Assembly (NCBI GenBank): GCA_016872775.1
Contig: VGZA01000001.1
Location: forward strand, 186,001-250,000
DNA length: 64,000 bases
DNA from: Planctomycetota bacterium
GTDB taxonomy: Bacteria > Planctomycetota > Planctomycetia > Pirellulales > Pirellulaceae
Direction: 5' to 3'
The position numbers and the translations under genes were made by a program. Shown here piece after piece: positions 51,278 through 58,448 of this stretch (position 1 is its first letter; each line of letters starts with the position of its first letter). The notes beneath the pieces were generated by a model that ran no database searches, had not been told where the DNA came from, and saw nothing but the letters and a program-made list of their open reading frames with translations.

Positions 51278-52411
51278 ATGAAGTTTTTCGCGTTCCACTT
51301 GATGCCTTGGGATCGACTTCCGGCTGACTTCGCCCAGCGACATGCTTCGGCCTGGACCTGGATTCCCAATGCCCTGTACGACCCCGCGCACGGCGGTACG
51401 TTGTACAACCGGTACCTCGACGAACTGGTGCTGGCCGACCGGCTGGGATTTGACGGAGTGTGCGTCAACGAGCACCACCAGAATGCGTACGGGTTAATGC
51501 CCAGTCCGAATCTGATGGGTGCGATTCTCGCGCGGCAGACGCGAAACGTAAAGATTGCGGTCATCGGCAACGCGCTGCCACTCTACAACCCTCCCACGCG
51601 CGTGGCCGAGGAATTCGCGATGATCGACGTGATCAGTGGCGGCCGACTGATCGCGGGAATGGTGGTGGGCGGCGGTCCCGAATATTTCAGTTTTTCCGTG
51701 AATCCGACGTTCGCTCGGAGCATGTTTTCCGAGGCGTTTGATCTGATTCTGCGGGCCTGGACGGAGCCGGGCCCGTTTGAACATTACGGCCAGCACTGGA
51801 AACTGCGCTACGTGAATCCCTGGCCGCGCCCTCTGCAACAGCCCCATCCCCCGATCTGGATCCCGGGGGCGGGGAGCAAAGAAACGATCGACTTTGTCGC
51901 TCAACGCCGTTTTGGCTATATGGGCATTCCCTATTTCCACCTCGATTTCTTCCAGCGCAATTTCGACATGTTCCGCGACGCCTGTAACCGGGCCGGCTAT
52001 ACCGCCTCGCCCGAACAACTTGGCTGGCTGCTGCCGATCTATTGCGCGGAAACAGACGAGCAGGCTTGGAACGAATACGAGCCGCATCTGCGTTATTTCA
52101 TCGACAACCTGCTGCAAGGACTGGTCGTTCTGCCTCCGGGGTACACTTCGGCCCGGTCGGTGGCGGCGATTGGCAAGGCGCTCGACAAATTCATGAGCGC
52201 CGCGAAAACCCGCCAGGAACTGGAGCGGGGCGGATATGTGGTGGTCGGCAGTCCGGCCACCGTGCGGGACCGGCTTTCGGAGCTGATTCCCAGGCTCGGT
52301 GTCGGAAACCTGCTCGGCCTGTTCCAAATGGGAACGCTGCCGCATGAACTCACCTGCCGTAGCATGACGATATTCGCCGAACAGGTGATTCCCGGCCTGC
52401 GCAACCTGTGA
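51278..52411 (+). CDS. LLM-class (bacterial luciferase-like) flavin monooxygenase
   Basis: A 377-residue TIM-barrel FMN-dependent oxidoreductase. It has MKFFAFHLMPW, YLDELVLADRLGFDGVCVNE, HHQNAYGLMPSPNLMGAILA, RVAEEFAMIDVISGGRLIAG and GPEYFSFSVNP. PPIWIPGAGSKETIDFVAQR and VVVGSPATVRDRL follow. Relatives oxidise alkanesulfonates, long-chain alkanes or small heterocycles with a separate flavin reductase. The ATG at 51278 gives the family N-terminus. An alpha/beta hydrolase starts 14 nt downstream, so the pair probably acts in sequence on one substrate. Confidence 0.88.
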   Translation: MKFFAFHLMPWDRLPADFAQRHASAWTWIPNALYDPAHGGTLYNRYLDELVLADRLGFDGVCVNEHHQNAYGLMPSPNLMGAILARQTRNVKIAVIGNALPLYNPPTRVAEEFAMIDVISGGRLIAGMVVGGGPEYFSFSVNPTFARSMFSEAFDLILRAWTEPGPFEHYGQHWKLRYVNPWPRPLQQPHPPIWIPGAGSKETIDFVAQRRFGYMGIPYFHLDFFQRNFDMFRDACNRAGYTASPEQLGWLLPIYCAETDEQAWNEYEPHLRYFIDNLLQGLVVLPPGYTSARSVAAIGKALDKFMSAAKTRQELERGGYVVVGSPATVRDRLSELIPRLGVGNLLGLFQMGTLPHELTCRSMTIFAEQVIPGLRNL

Positions 52412-52425
52412 AGGAAGGAAACCGA

Positions 52426-53202
52426 ATGCCGTCGCAATCGTCGATCATCGAAGTGGCCGGGCGCAAGATTCAATTGACTCAGGGTGGACAAGGTGCGCCG
52501 TTGTTGTATCTGCACAGCGCGGCCGGAGAAACCGATTGGACCGCATTTCACGAGCAGCTGTCGCGGCGGTATCACGTCTACCTGCCGGCGCATCCTGGAT
52601 TCGCCGTTTCCGGCGGCCTGGAGTCGATCCACGACATCCAGGATCTGGCCTGGCACACGATTGATCTGATCGCCTCGCTGGGCTGTTCCCGTTTGTCGAT
52701 CGTCGGTTTTTCGCTCGGGGGATGGCTTGCCGCCGAGGTCGCCATTCTCCGCCCCGCGCTGGTGGAAAAACTGATGCTGGTTTCCTCGGCGGGAATCCGA
52801 TTGCCCGACGTGCGATCGCCGGACATCTTTCTCGACGATCGGGAGATGTTACGCCGAGTGCTTTTTCACGACCCCGACGGCGAATTGGCGCGGAATTTTA
52901 TTCCGCAATCGGCGCAGGACGAGCGGATGTTGCTCTGGATCCGTGCGCGGGAGGCGTCGGCACGCGTGGCCTGGAATCCGTATTTCCACAATCCGAAATT
53001 GCCAGGCCACCTGCGCCGGATCCAAGCCCCGACCATGTTGTTGTGGGGACGGCAGGACCAGGTCTTTCCGTTGGCGCTCGGCGAGGCGTTTCGAAAAGGG
53101 ATCCCCGATTGCCAACTGAAGATCCTCGAAAATTGCGGCCACATGCTGCCGTTCGAAAAACCCGACGATTTCGTTCGCCATTGCCAGGAGTTCTTCGATT
53201 AA
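52426..53202 (+). CDS. Alpha/beta-fold hydrolase
   Basis: A 258-residue hydrolase with the nucleophile elbow VGFSLGGW, acid residue in LLWGRQDQVFPL and histidine in ENCGHMLPFEKPD. The oxyanion region is LLYLHSAAGETDW. The fold matches C-C bond hydrolases, esterases and lactonases of catabolic operons. The ATG at 52426 follows AAGGAAGGAAACC; a GTG at 52408 is in frame but overlaps the ribosome site. It is co-transcribed with the LLM monooxygenase. Its substrate is unknown. Confidence 0.88.
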   Translation: MPSQSSIIEVAGRKIQLTQGGQGAPLLYLHSAAGETDWTAFHEQLSRRYHVYLPAHPGFAVSGGLESIHDIQDLAWHTIDLIASLGCSRLSIVGFSLGGWLAAEVAILRPALVEKLMLVSSAGIRLPDVRSPDIFLDDREMLRRVLFHDPDGELARNFIPQSAQDERMLLWIRAREASARVAWNPYFHNPKLPGHLRRIQAPTMLLWGRQDQVFPLALGEAFRKGIPDCQLKILENCGHMLPFEKPDDFVRHCQEFFD

Positions 53203-53248
53203 CGCCGGCAGCCGGTGCGCATTGACTCGCCTGCCGCACAAGACGGCG

Positions 53249-53929
53249 CTAGCGATCCACGGAGGGCGGCAATTTTCCCTGACGTTCCAGATAGATAATG
53301 ACTTCGGCGGCCAGGGCGGTAGGAGTCTCGCTGCCCGAACGCAGCACCAGTTCCGGCCGCAACGGCGGTTCGTAAGGGTCGTCGATGCCGGTGAACCCGC
53401 GCAGTTTTCCTTCGCGCGCCTGCCGGTACAGGCCTTTGGGATCGCGAGCTTCGCAGACATCGAGCGGCGCATCGACGTGAATTTCAATGAAATCTCCGGG
53501 CCGCCCCCATTGTTCCAGGTGTGCGCGAACCGCGTCCCGGTCCCGACGATAGGGGCTGACGAACGCCGCCAACGTTATTATTCCCGCGGAGACGAACAGC
53601 TGAGCCACGGCGCCGATGCGGCGAATGTTCTCCTCGCGATCTTCGGCGGAAAACCCCAGGCCGAACCGCTGCGCGAATTCGGTCGCATGGTGTTCTGCCA
53701 GTCGAGCCGGGCTGGCGTTGAGGCCGTGCCGCAGATTGTCACCGTCGAGCACAATGCTGCGGACGCCGCGGGCGAAGAGACGATGATCGACGCTGTTGGC
53801 GATCGTACTCTTCCCGCAGCCACTGAGCCCGGTCAGCCAAATCAGGCAGCCCTGATGCCCCTGCTGGGCCTCGCGTTCCTTGCGGCCAACACTCTGGTCA
53901 TGCCAGACCACTCGAACCGGATCGTTCAT
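53249..53929 (-). CDS. cysC: Adenylylsulfate (APS) kinase
   Basis: CysC phosphorylates APS to PAPS, the sulfate donor for sulfotransferases and for sulfate reduction. The 226-residue kinase has Walker A LTGLSGCGKSTIAN, VLDGDNLRHGLN, the switch-like ENIRRIGAVAQLF, AAFVSPYRRDRDAVR and EARDPKGLYRQAREGKLRGFTG. No fused or adjacent sulfurylase is present. The ATG at 53929 follows GGAG. It stands between the hydrolase gene (convergent) and the flavoprotein gene upstream. The nearby sulfotransferase would consume its product. Confidence 0.94.
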   Translation of the reverse strand: MNDPVRVVWHDQSVGRKEREAQQGHQGCLIWLTGLSGCGKSTIANSVDHRLFARGVRSIVLDGDNLRHGLNASPARLAEHHATEFAQRFGLGFSAEDREENIRRIGAVAQLFVSAGIITLAAFVSPYRRDRDAVRAHLEQWGRPGDFIEIHVDAPLDVCEARDPKGLYRQAREGKLRGFTGIDDPYEPPLRPELVLRSGSETPTALAAEVIIYLERQGKLPPSVDR

Positions 53930-53957
53930 CACTGCTCCATTGGATCGCGCTCTTGCC

Positions 53958-55169
53958 TTACTCGTCGGCGTCCAACATTGCCAATTGGCAGAGGTTAGCT
54001 TCCATCACCGCCTGGGGACAACTCCAGACCAGAAAAAAAAGTGCCTCCCGGCACCAGCGACCCGCCGGATGGGATGCCAGAAAGCCCATGCCTTTCGCCG
54101 CAGCCAGCGAAGCTTGCGTCGCCCGCAGTACCAGGCTGTTCGCGCGGGACCGAATCTGTTCGCGCGAGCAGTACGCTCGTCCCTGAGCCAGCTGCAGCAA
54201 CTCGCCGCGCAACCCGTGCCACTCGTCGCGCAGCGCCTGGCAGCTTGGCTGAAGTTCCCGCCGCGATGCGCCTTCCAATTCCAGCCGAAGCAAGGCGGCG
54301 TCGGCGAGTCCCAGCGCCAGCGCGGAAGTTTGCAGACCCCCCGAGCCGCCGACCGCATTCGCGGTGCCGACGATCCTGGCATCCACAGCATGGGAATCGG
54401 GGCGATGCGGCGAAACGCCTGCCTTCGCCCCAGCCGCGGGAACTGCCAGACCGGCACGACCGGCCGGGGCGCCCATGACATGGCTGCAAGGGCCGACCAC
54501 CAATTGCTCGCGCCCCACTTGCACCCGCTCGAAATCGATGCGACCCGTCTGGCTGGCGGCGAGGGCCAGCAAATTTTCAGGGCGGCCTACGCGGAAACCG
54601 GGCGACCAGGGATCGACCGCCAGCATCAGCTCCTGGCCGTCATCCAGCGTCGCACCGACGACAATCACGTCCGCATGCGTCGCGCCGGTAACCCAGGCAC
54701 TATAACCGTTCAGACAAAATCCGCGCGATGTCGGCTCGGCCCGAAGTATCGCCTGCCCGAGGTGTCGGCGACTGGTCGTCAGATGGGAGATGGCGACCGT
54801 GCTGAACAACGAACCGTCGGCGAGCCCCCGAGCGTACTGCTCATGCAGCGCCGGATTATCGCTTGCCGCCAGCCGGGTACAGGCGGCGGTGCGCTGCGTC
54901 ACGATGAAGGTCGTCGTCAGACAGATCGAACTGAGTCGCATCAGCCCTTCGATCAGCTGCGCGTCGGACCAGGCCTGGCCGTGCCATTCTCGAGGCAGGA
55001 ACCACTCGTAGACGCCCGCCTGCGCCAGCAAGTGCAATTGGCGGCGTGGCCAGTATCCGCCGGAGACGGAACTGTCGCTCGGTCCCGATTCGGCGTCGCG
55101 CAATTCCCGTTCCAGCGCTTCCCAGGCTTTATCGTCGGGCGACTCGATCTTCCGAATCGGCTCTGCCAT
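53958..55169 (-). CDS. Acyl-CoA-dehydrogenase-like flavoprotein
   Basis: A 403-residue protein with the acyl-CoA dehydrogenase fold: AGVYEWFLPREWHGQ, TTFIVTQRTAACTRLA, FSTVAISHLTTSRRHLG, FCLNGYSAWVTGATHADVIV and FERVQVGRE. The C-terminal helical part lacks an obvious catalytic-base glutamate in the usual context. It resembles the monooxygenase branch (DszC-like flavin hydroxylases) as much as true dehydrogenases. It is followed 28 nt later by cysC on the same strand. Three 18-bp repeats lie just upstream of its start. Substrate and redox partner are unknown. Confidence 0.78.
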   Translation of the reverse strand: MAEPIRKIESPDDKAWEALERELRDAESGPSDSSVSGGYWPRRQLHLLAQAGVYEWFLPREWHGQAWSDAQLIEGLMRLSSICLTTTFIVTQRTAACTRLAASDNPALHEQYARGLADGSLFSTVAISHLTTSRRHLGQAILRAEPTSRGFCLNGYSAWVTGATHADVIVVGATLDDGQELMLAVDPWSPGFRVGRPENLLALAASQTGRIDFERVQVGREQLVVGPCSHVMGAPAGRAGLAVPAAGAKAGVSPHRPDSHAVDARIVGTANAVGGSGGLQTSALALGLADAALLRLELEGASRRELQPSCQALRDEWHGLRGELLQLAQGRAYCSREQIRSRANSLVLRATQASLAAAKGMGFLASHPAGRWCREALFFLVWSCPQAVMEANLCQLAMLDADE

Positions 55170-55187
55170 CGGCTATCCCACCTGCCT

Positions 55188-55241
55188 CTGTTCCTTCCAC
55201 CAACGCTGTTCGCTCCGCTAACGCTGTTCCTTCCGCTAACG
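55188..55241. repeat. Three tandem 18-bp repeats upstream of the flavoprotein gene
   Basis: CTGTTCCTTCCACCAACG (55188-55205), CTGTTCGCTCCGCTAACG (55206-55223) and CTGTTCCTTCCGCTAACG (55224-55241). They lie in the divergent gap between the flavoprotein gene (minus) and glgP (plus), 19 to 72 bases from the former's start. They could be binding sites for a regulator or a simple tandem duplication. Confidence 0.75.
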
Positions 55242-55433
55242 TTGGGCTAATGGCGTCAATTCCGCCACTAGGTCACGCAAATTAACGATTAAGGACAATC
55301 AGCTTGACAAAACGCTCCCATGTCCGCTACCAAAACGCATTGCAGAATTCCGTTCCTTGCGACTTTCAAAAATTCGCATGGCGCGGGCCATCGGCCTGCG
55401 CCATGATCAGCGTAACTACGAAGGGTTTCCTTC

Positions 55434-57644
55434 ATGACCCCAGCCGAACTAGCCGCGGTTGCGGCAAATCGAAGCAATGAAGCGATTCCGCCGGTCAGCG
55501 AGATCGCCCCCCAGGCATTGTACGACAAATGCATGGCGATGGCTCGCAATCTCTGGTGGTCCTGGCATCCGGAAGTGATCAACCTCTTTCGCGACATCGA
55601 TCCGATACGCTGGCGGCAGTTGGATCATAACCCGATTGCGCTGCTTAAGGAGTTTACGCCGGAGCGGCTGGGGATGCGAGCGGCCGAGATGGTGCTGTAC
55701 AGCCGGATCAATTACGCCTACCGTCGCCTGAAAGAATACATGAATTTCAAGCAGACCTGGGCCGCGACGCACGCCGGTGTGCTGGGGGGCAAGCCGGTCG
55801 CCTATTTTTCCGCCGAGTTTGGTATCCATGAATCGATGCCGATTTACTCTGGCGGACTGGGCGTGCTCTCCGGCGATCACATCATGAGCGCCAGTGGACT
55901 CGGCGTCCCGCTGATCGGAATCGGACTCTACTACGACCAGGGCTATTTCCGGCAGCAGTTGGACCAGAATGGCTACCAGCATGAAGAGTACCTGGACACC
56001 AAGGCCGACTGCCTACCGATGGAACCGGCCCACTCGCCGGAAGGGAAGCCGATCACGATCCAGATCGACACCCGCTCCGGCAGGTTGCTGGCCAAGCTCT
56101 GGCTGCTCCACGTGGGGCGCGTCAAGCTTTATCTGCTCGATTGCGACGTCGACGGCAACAGCCCGGAGGACCGAGAGTTGACGAGTCGGCTGTATGGCGG
56201 CGACGAGCGCACTCGGGTACGCCAGGAACTGGTATTGGGGGTCGGCGGTGTGCGTGCTTTGCGCGCCTTGGGGATTCACCCTGGCGTCTATCATTTGAAC
56301 GAAGGTCACAGTGCATTTGGCACGCTGGAGGTCATTCGCGAACGGATGAAGTTCGACGGATTGACGTTCCACGATGCTCTGCGTGAAGTCGCGCAGCAGA
56401 CCGTGTTTACCACGCATACTCCCGTTCCGGCGGGGCATGACCGGTTTCATGGCAGCCTGGTCGAGGAGCATCTGGGACCGTTGCGTGACGAGTTGGGGAT
56501 TTCGTATGAGCAACTGATGGGACTTGGGCGTGTGGAGCCGCAGAATGAAAGTGAACCGTTCTGCATGACGGTTGTCGGCTTGAAACTATCGCGACGGGCC
56601 AATGCGGTCAGCGCGTTGCACGGGCATATTTCGCGTCGAATGTGGGCCCATCTCTGGCCTTGGCGCGTCGAGGAGGAGATTCCGATCGGACATATTACCA
56701 ACGGCGTACATATCCCGAGTTGGCTCGCACAGCAGATGATGCAGCTTTACGACCGGCACTTTCCCGTGAACTGGATGCGCCGGATGGGGGAGCCGGAGGT
56801 GTGGCAGACGATTCATTCCGTCGATCCCGGCGAGTTATGGGAAACACATTACGCATTGAAGAACCAGTTACTGGCGTTCGTGCGGCGCCGTTTGAGCCGG
56901 CAACTGCGTCGTCGGGGCGAATCGGACGACATCGTCGACGCAGCCCGCAATGCGCTCGATCCGAACGTTTTGACAATCGGGTTCGGGCGTCGCTTCGCCA
57001 CCTACAAGCGGGCCAGCCTGATCATGTCGGACGTCGACCGGATCTGCCGCATTCTGGCCGATACCGAACGGCCGGTACAACTGATCTTCGCCGGCAAAGC
57101 GCATCCCAAGGACGAGCCGGGCAAGCAGCTGATCCAGCGCGTCGCCAATCTGCGCCACGATCCTCAGTTCAGGGGCCGCATCGTCTTCATCGAGGACTAC
57201 GATATCAATGTCTGCCGCCACATGATCCAGGGAGTGGATGTCTGGCTCAACAATCCGCGACGACCTTTGGAAGCGTCGGGAACCAGCGGCCAAAAAGCGG
57301 TACTCAACGGCGCCCTCAACCTGTCGATTCTCGATGGATGGTGGGCGGAGGCCTACGACGGAACGAACGGATTCGCCATCGGTCACGGTACGAGTCACGT
57401 GTCGGACGAGATCACCGACCAGCGTGATGCCAAGTCGCTGTTGGATGTGCTCGAAAACCAGGTGATTCCGGCCTTCTACGAGCGTGATGTCGACGGTTTG
57501 CCGCGGCAGTGGATCAAAATGATGATGAACTCGATCAGTAGCCTGGCCTGGCGATTCAGCGCCCATCGCATGGTGATGGACTACACCCGCTCCTGTTATG
57601 TCCCGGCAGCCGGCGGACTCAGCTGCGACATGAGCATGCGGTAG
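55434..57644 (+). CDS. glgP: Alpha-glucan (glycogen) phosphorylase, short form
   Basis: GlgP releases glucose 1-phosphate from alpha-1,4-glucans with PLP. The 736-residue protein belongs to the shorter bacterial/archaeal branch (about 700-850 residues, with a DUF3417-like N-terminus including ARNLWWSWHPE). It has VAYFSAEFGIHESMPIYSGGLGVLSGD, YHLNEGHSAF, FTTHTPVPAGHDRF and ITNGVHIPSW. IGFGRRFATYKRA and the PLP-lysine segment EASGTSGQKAVLNGALNLS follow. It is divergent from the flavoprotein gene. No other glycogen gene is adjacent. Confidence 0.94.
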   Translation: MTPAELAAVAANRSNEAIPPVSEIAPQALYDKCMAMARNLWWSWHPEVINLFRDIDPIRWRQLDHNPIALLKEFTPERLGMRAAEMVLYSRINYAYRRLKEYMNFKQTWAATHAGVLGGKPVAYFSAEFGIHESMPIYSGGLGVLSGDHIMSASGLGVPLIGIGLYYDQGYFRQQLDQNGYQHEEYLDTKADCLPMEPAHSPEGKPITIQIDTRSGRLLAKLWLLHVGRVKLYLLDCDVDGNSPEDRELTSRLYGGDERTRVRQELVLGVGGVRALRALGIHPGVYHLNEGHSAFGTLEVIRERMKFDGLTFHDALREVAQQTVFTTHTPVPAGHDRFHGSLVEEHLGPLRDELGISYEQLMGLGRVEPQNESEPFCMTVVGLKLSRRANAVSALHGHISRRMWAHLWPWRVEEEIPIGHITNGVHIPSWLAQQMMQLYDRHFPVNWMRRMGEPEVWQTIHSVDPGELWETHYALKNQLLAFVRRRLSRQLRRRGESDDIVDAARNALDPNVLTIGFGRRFATYKRASLIMSDVDRICRILADTERPVQLIFAGKAHPKDEPGKQLIQRVANLRHDPQFRGRIVFIEDYDINVCRHMIQGVDVWLNNPRRPLEASGTSGQKAVLNGALNLSILDGWWAEAYDGTNGFAIGHGTSHVSDEITDQRDAKSLLDVLENQVIPAFYERDVDGLPRQWIKMMMNSISSLAWRFSAHRMVMDYTRSCYVPAAGGLSCDMSMR

Positions 57645-57726
57645 ATTGCCGGGGCGTTCACCGACAAACGCGGGGACGGACGGACGCCTCGCCCTCCTCG
57701 CGCGGCGAGGCGGAGATGGCGATGCG

Positions 57727-58101
57727 TTACGGCTTGGGTGCGGGACGTGGATCGAGGAACTGGTCAAAGCCCATCCATAGTGCGCGCGCATAACGGTGGA
57801 ACCAGATCGGAAACGCCACGACGAAAAGCGTCGTGCCGATCAGTAGTGAAGTTTCTTCAACCCAACCCTGGAACAGCAGCACCGGGTAGGCGACGGCGGT
57901 GACCAGCGCCGTGAGTCCATAATTGAAATAGATCGAACCAAGGTAAAATCCCGGCTCGCGTTCGAACGTTGCTTGGCAAGACGGGCAGTGAGCATGCATG
58001 CGGAAATAGTTTCGAAACAGCCGGCCCCGGCCGCAGAGAGCGCAGCGCAACCGCAGCGCACTGTACAGCAGTCGCAGGAAGCGGCGGAAGCGTGTTTCCA
58101 T
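57727..58101 (-). CDS. DUF983 membrane protein
   Basis: A 124-residue protein with a C4 zinc-binding N-terminus (LRCALCGRGRLF and HCPSCQATFEREPGFYLG). Two to three transmembrane segments follow (YFNYGLTALVTAVAYPVLLF and a hydrophobic helix after EETSL), then FHRYARALWMGFDQ. This is the DUF983 layout. Some members neighbour cytochrome oxidase genes, but none is seen here. The ATG at 58101 is chosen; a TTG at 58113 is also in frame. Confidence 0.8.
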   Translation of the reverse strand: METRFRRFLRLLYSALRLRCALCGRGRLFRNYFRMHAHCPSCQATFEREPGFYLGSIYFNYGLTALVTAVAYPVLLFQGWVEETSLLIGTTLFVVAFPIWFHRYARALWMGFDQFLDPRPAPKP

Positions 58102-58246
58102 GGGTGTGGGCAACCTCGGCGGGCCTCGGCGGCAGGCTTCAAACTGACGCGAAATCGTCGCGTCACGATCTCTATTCTATCGGGTGTCCGTCCCGGAGCG
58201 AACTGCACAGCTTGAAGAGGCACCTGGGAGCACCTACGATGGGCGG

Positions 58247-58429
58247 ATGCAATCGATCGGAAAATTCATGCAGGTTTTTGCGCTCGTACTTCTGCCATTT
58301 GCCATGCTGATGCAATTGACTGGCGCTTTGGGAAGGAAGTTCGGACTGGACAGCATGCTGCTGATGATGCTGTTTGGCATCGCGGCGTTCTGCCTGGGGC
58401 GCGTGGTGGAAGGATACGACCGCTCGTAA
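58247..58429 (+). CDS. Small two-helix membrane protein
   Basis: A 60-residue protein with two hydrophobic helices separated by GALGRKFGLDS and ending GRVVEGYDRS. The ATG at 58247 (MQSIGKFMQVFAL) is preferred to an in-frame start at 58184 that would add an unlikely hydrophilic leader. The stop is 20 nt before the PQQ-propeller gene, in the same direction, so it may be the first gene of that run. The function is unknown. Confidence 0.65.
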   Translation: MQSIGKFMQVFALVLLPFAMLMQLTGALGRKFGLDSMLLMMLFGIAAFCLGRVVEGYDRS

Positions 58430-58448
58430 GTCGGGAGGGATCGATTTC

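Noticed and set aside
55188-55241. Short repeats that might be a CRISPR array
   Set aside because: The 18-bp units are head to tail with no spacers and no cas genes are near.
53880-55250. A 456-codon plus-strand frame opposite the flavoprotein gene
   Set aside because: Arg/Pro/Gln-rich shadow. Its last residues merely translate the 18-bp tandem repeats.
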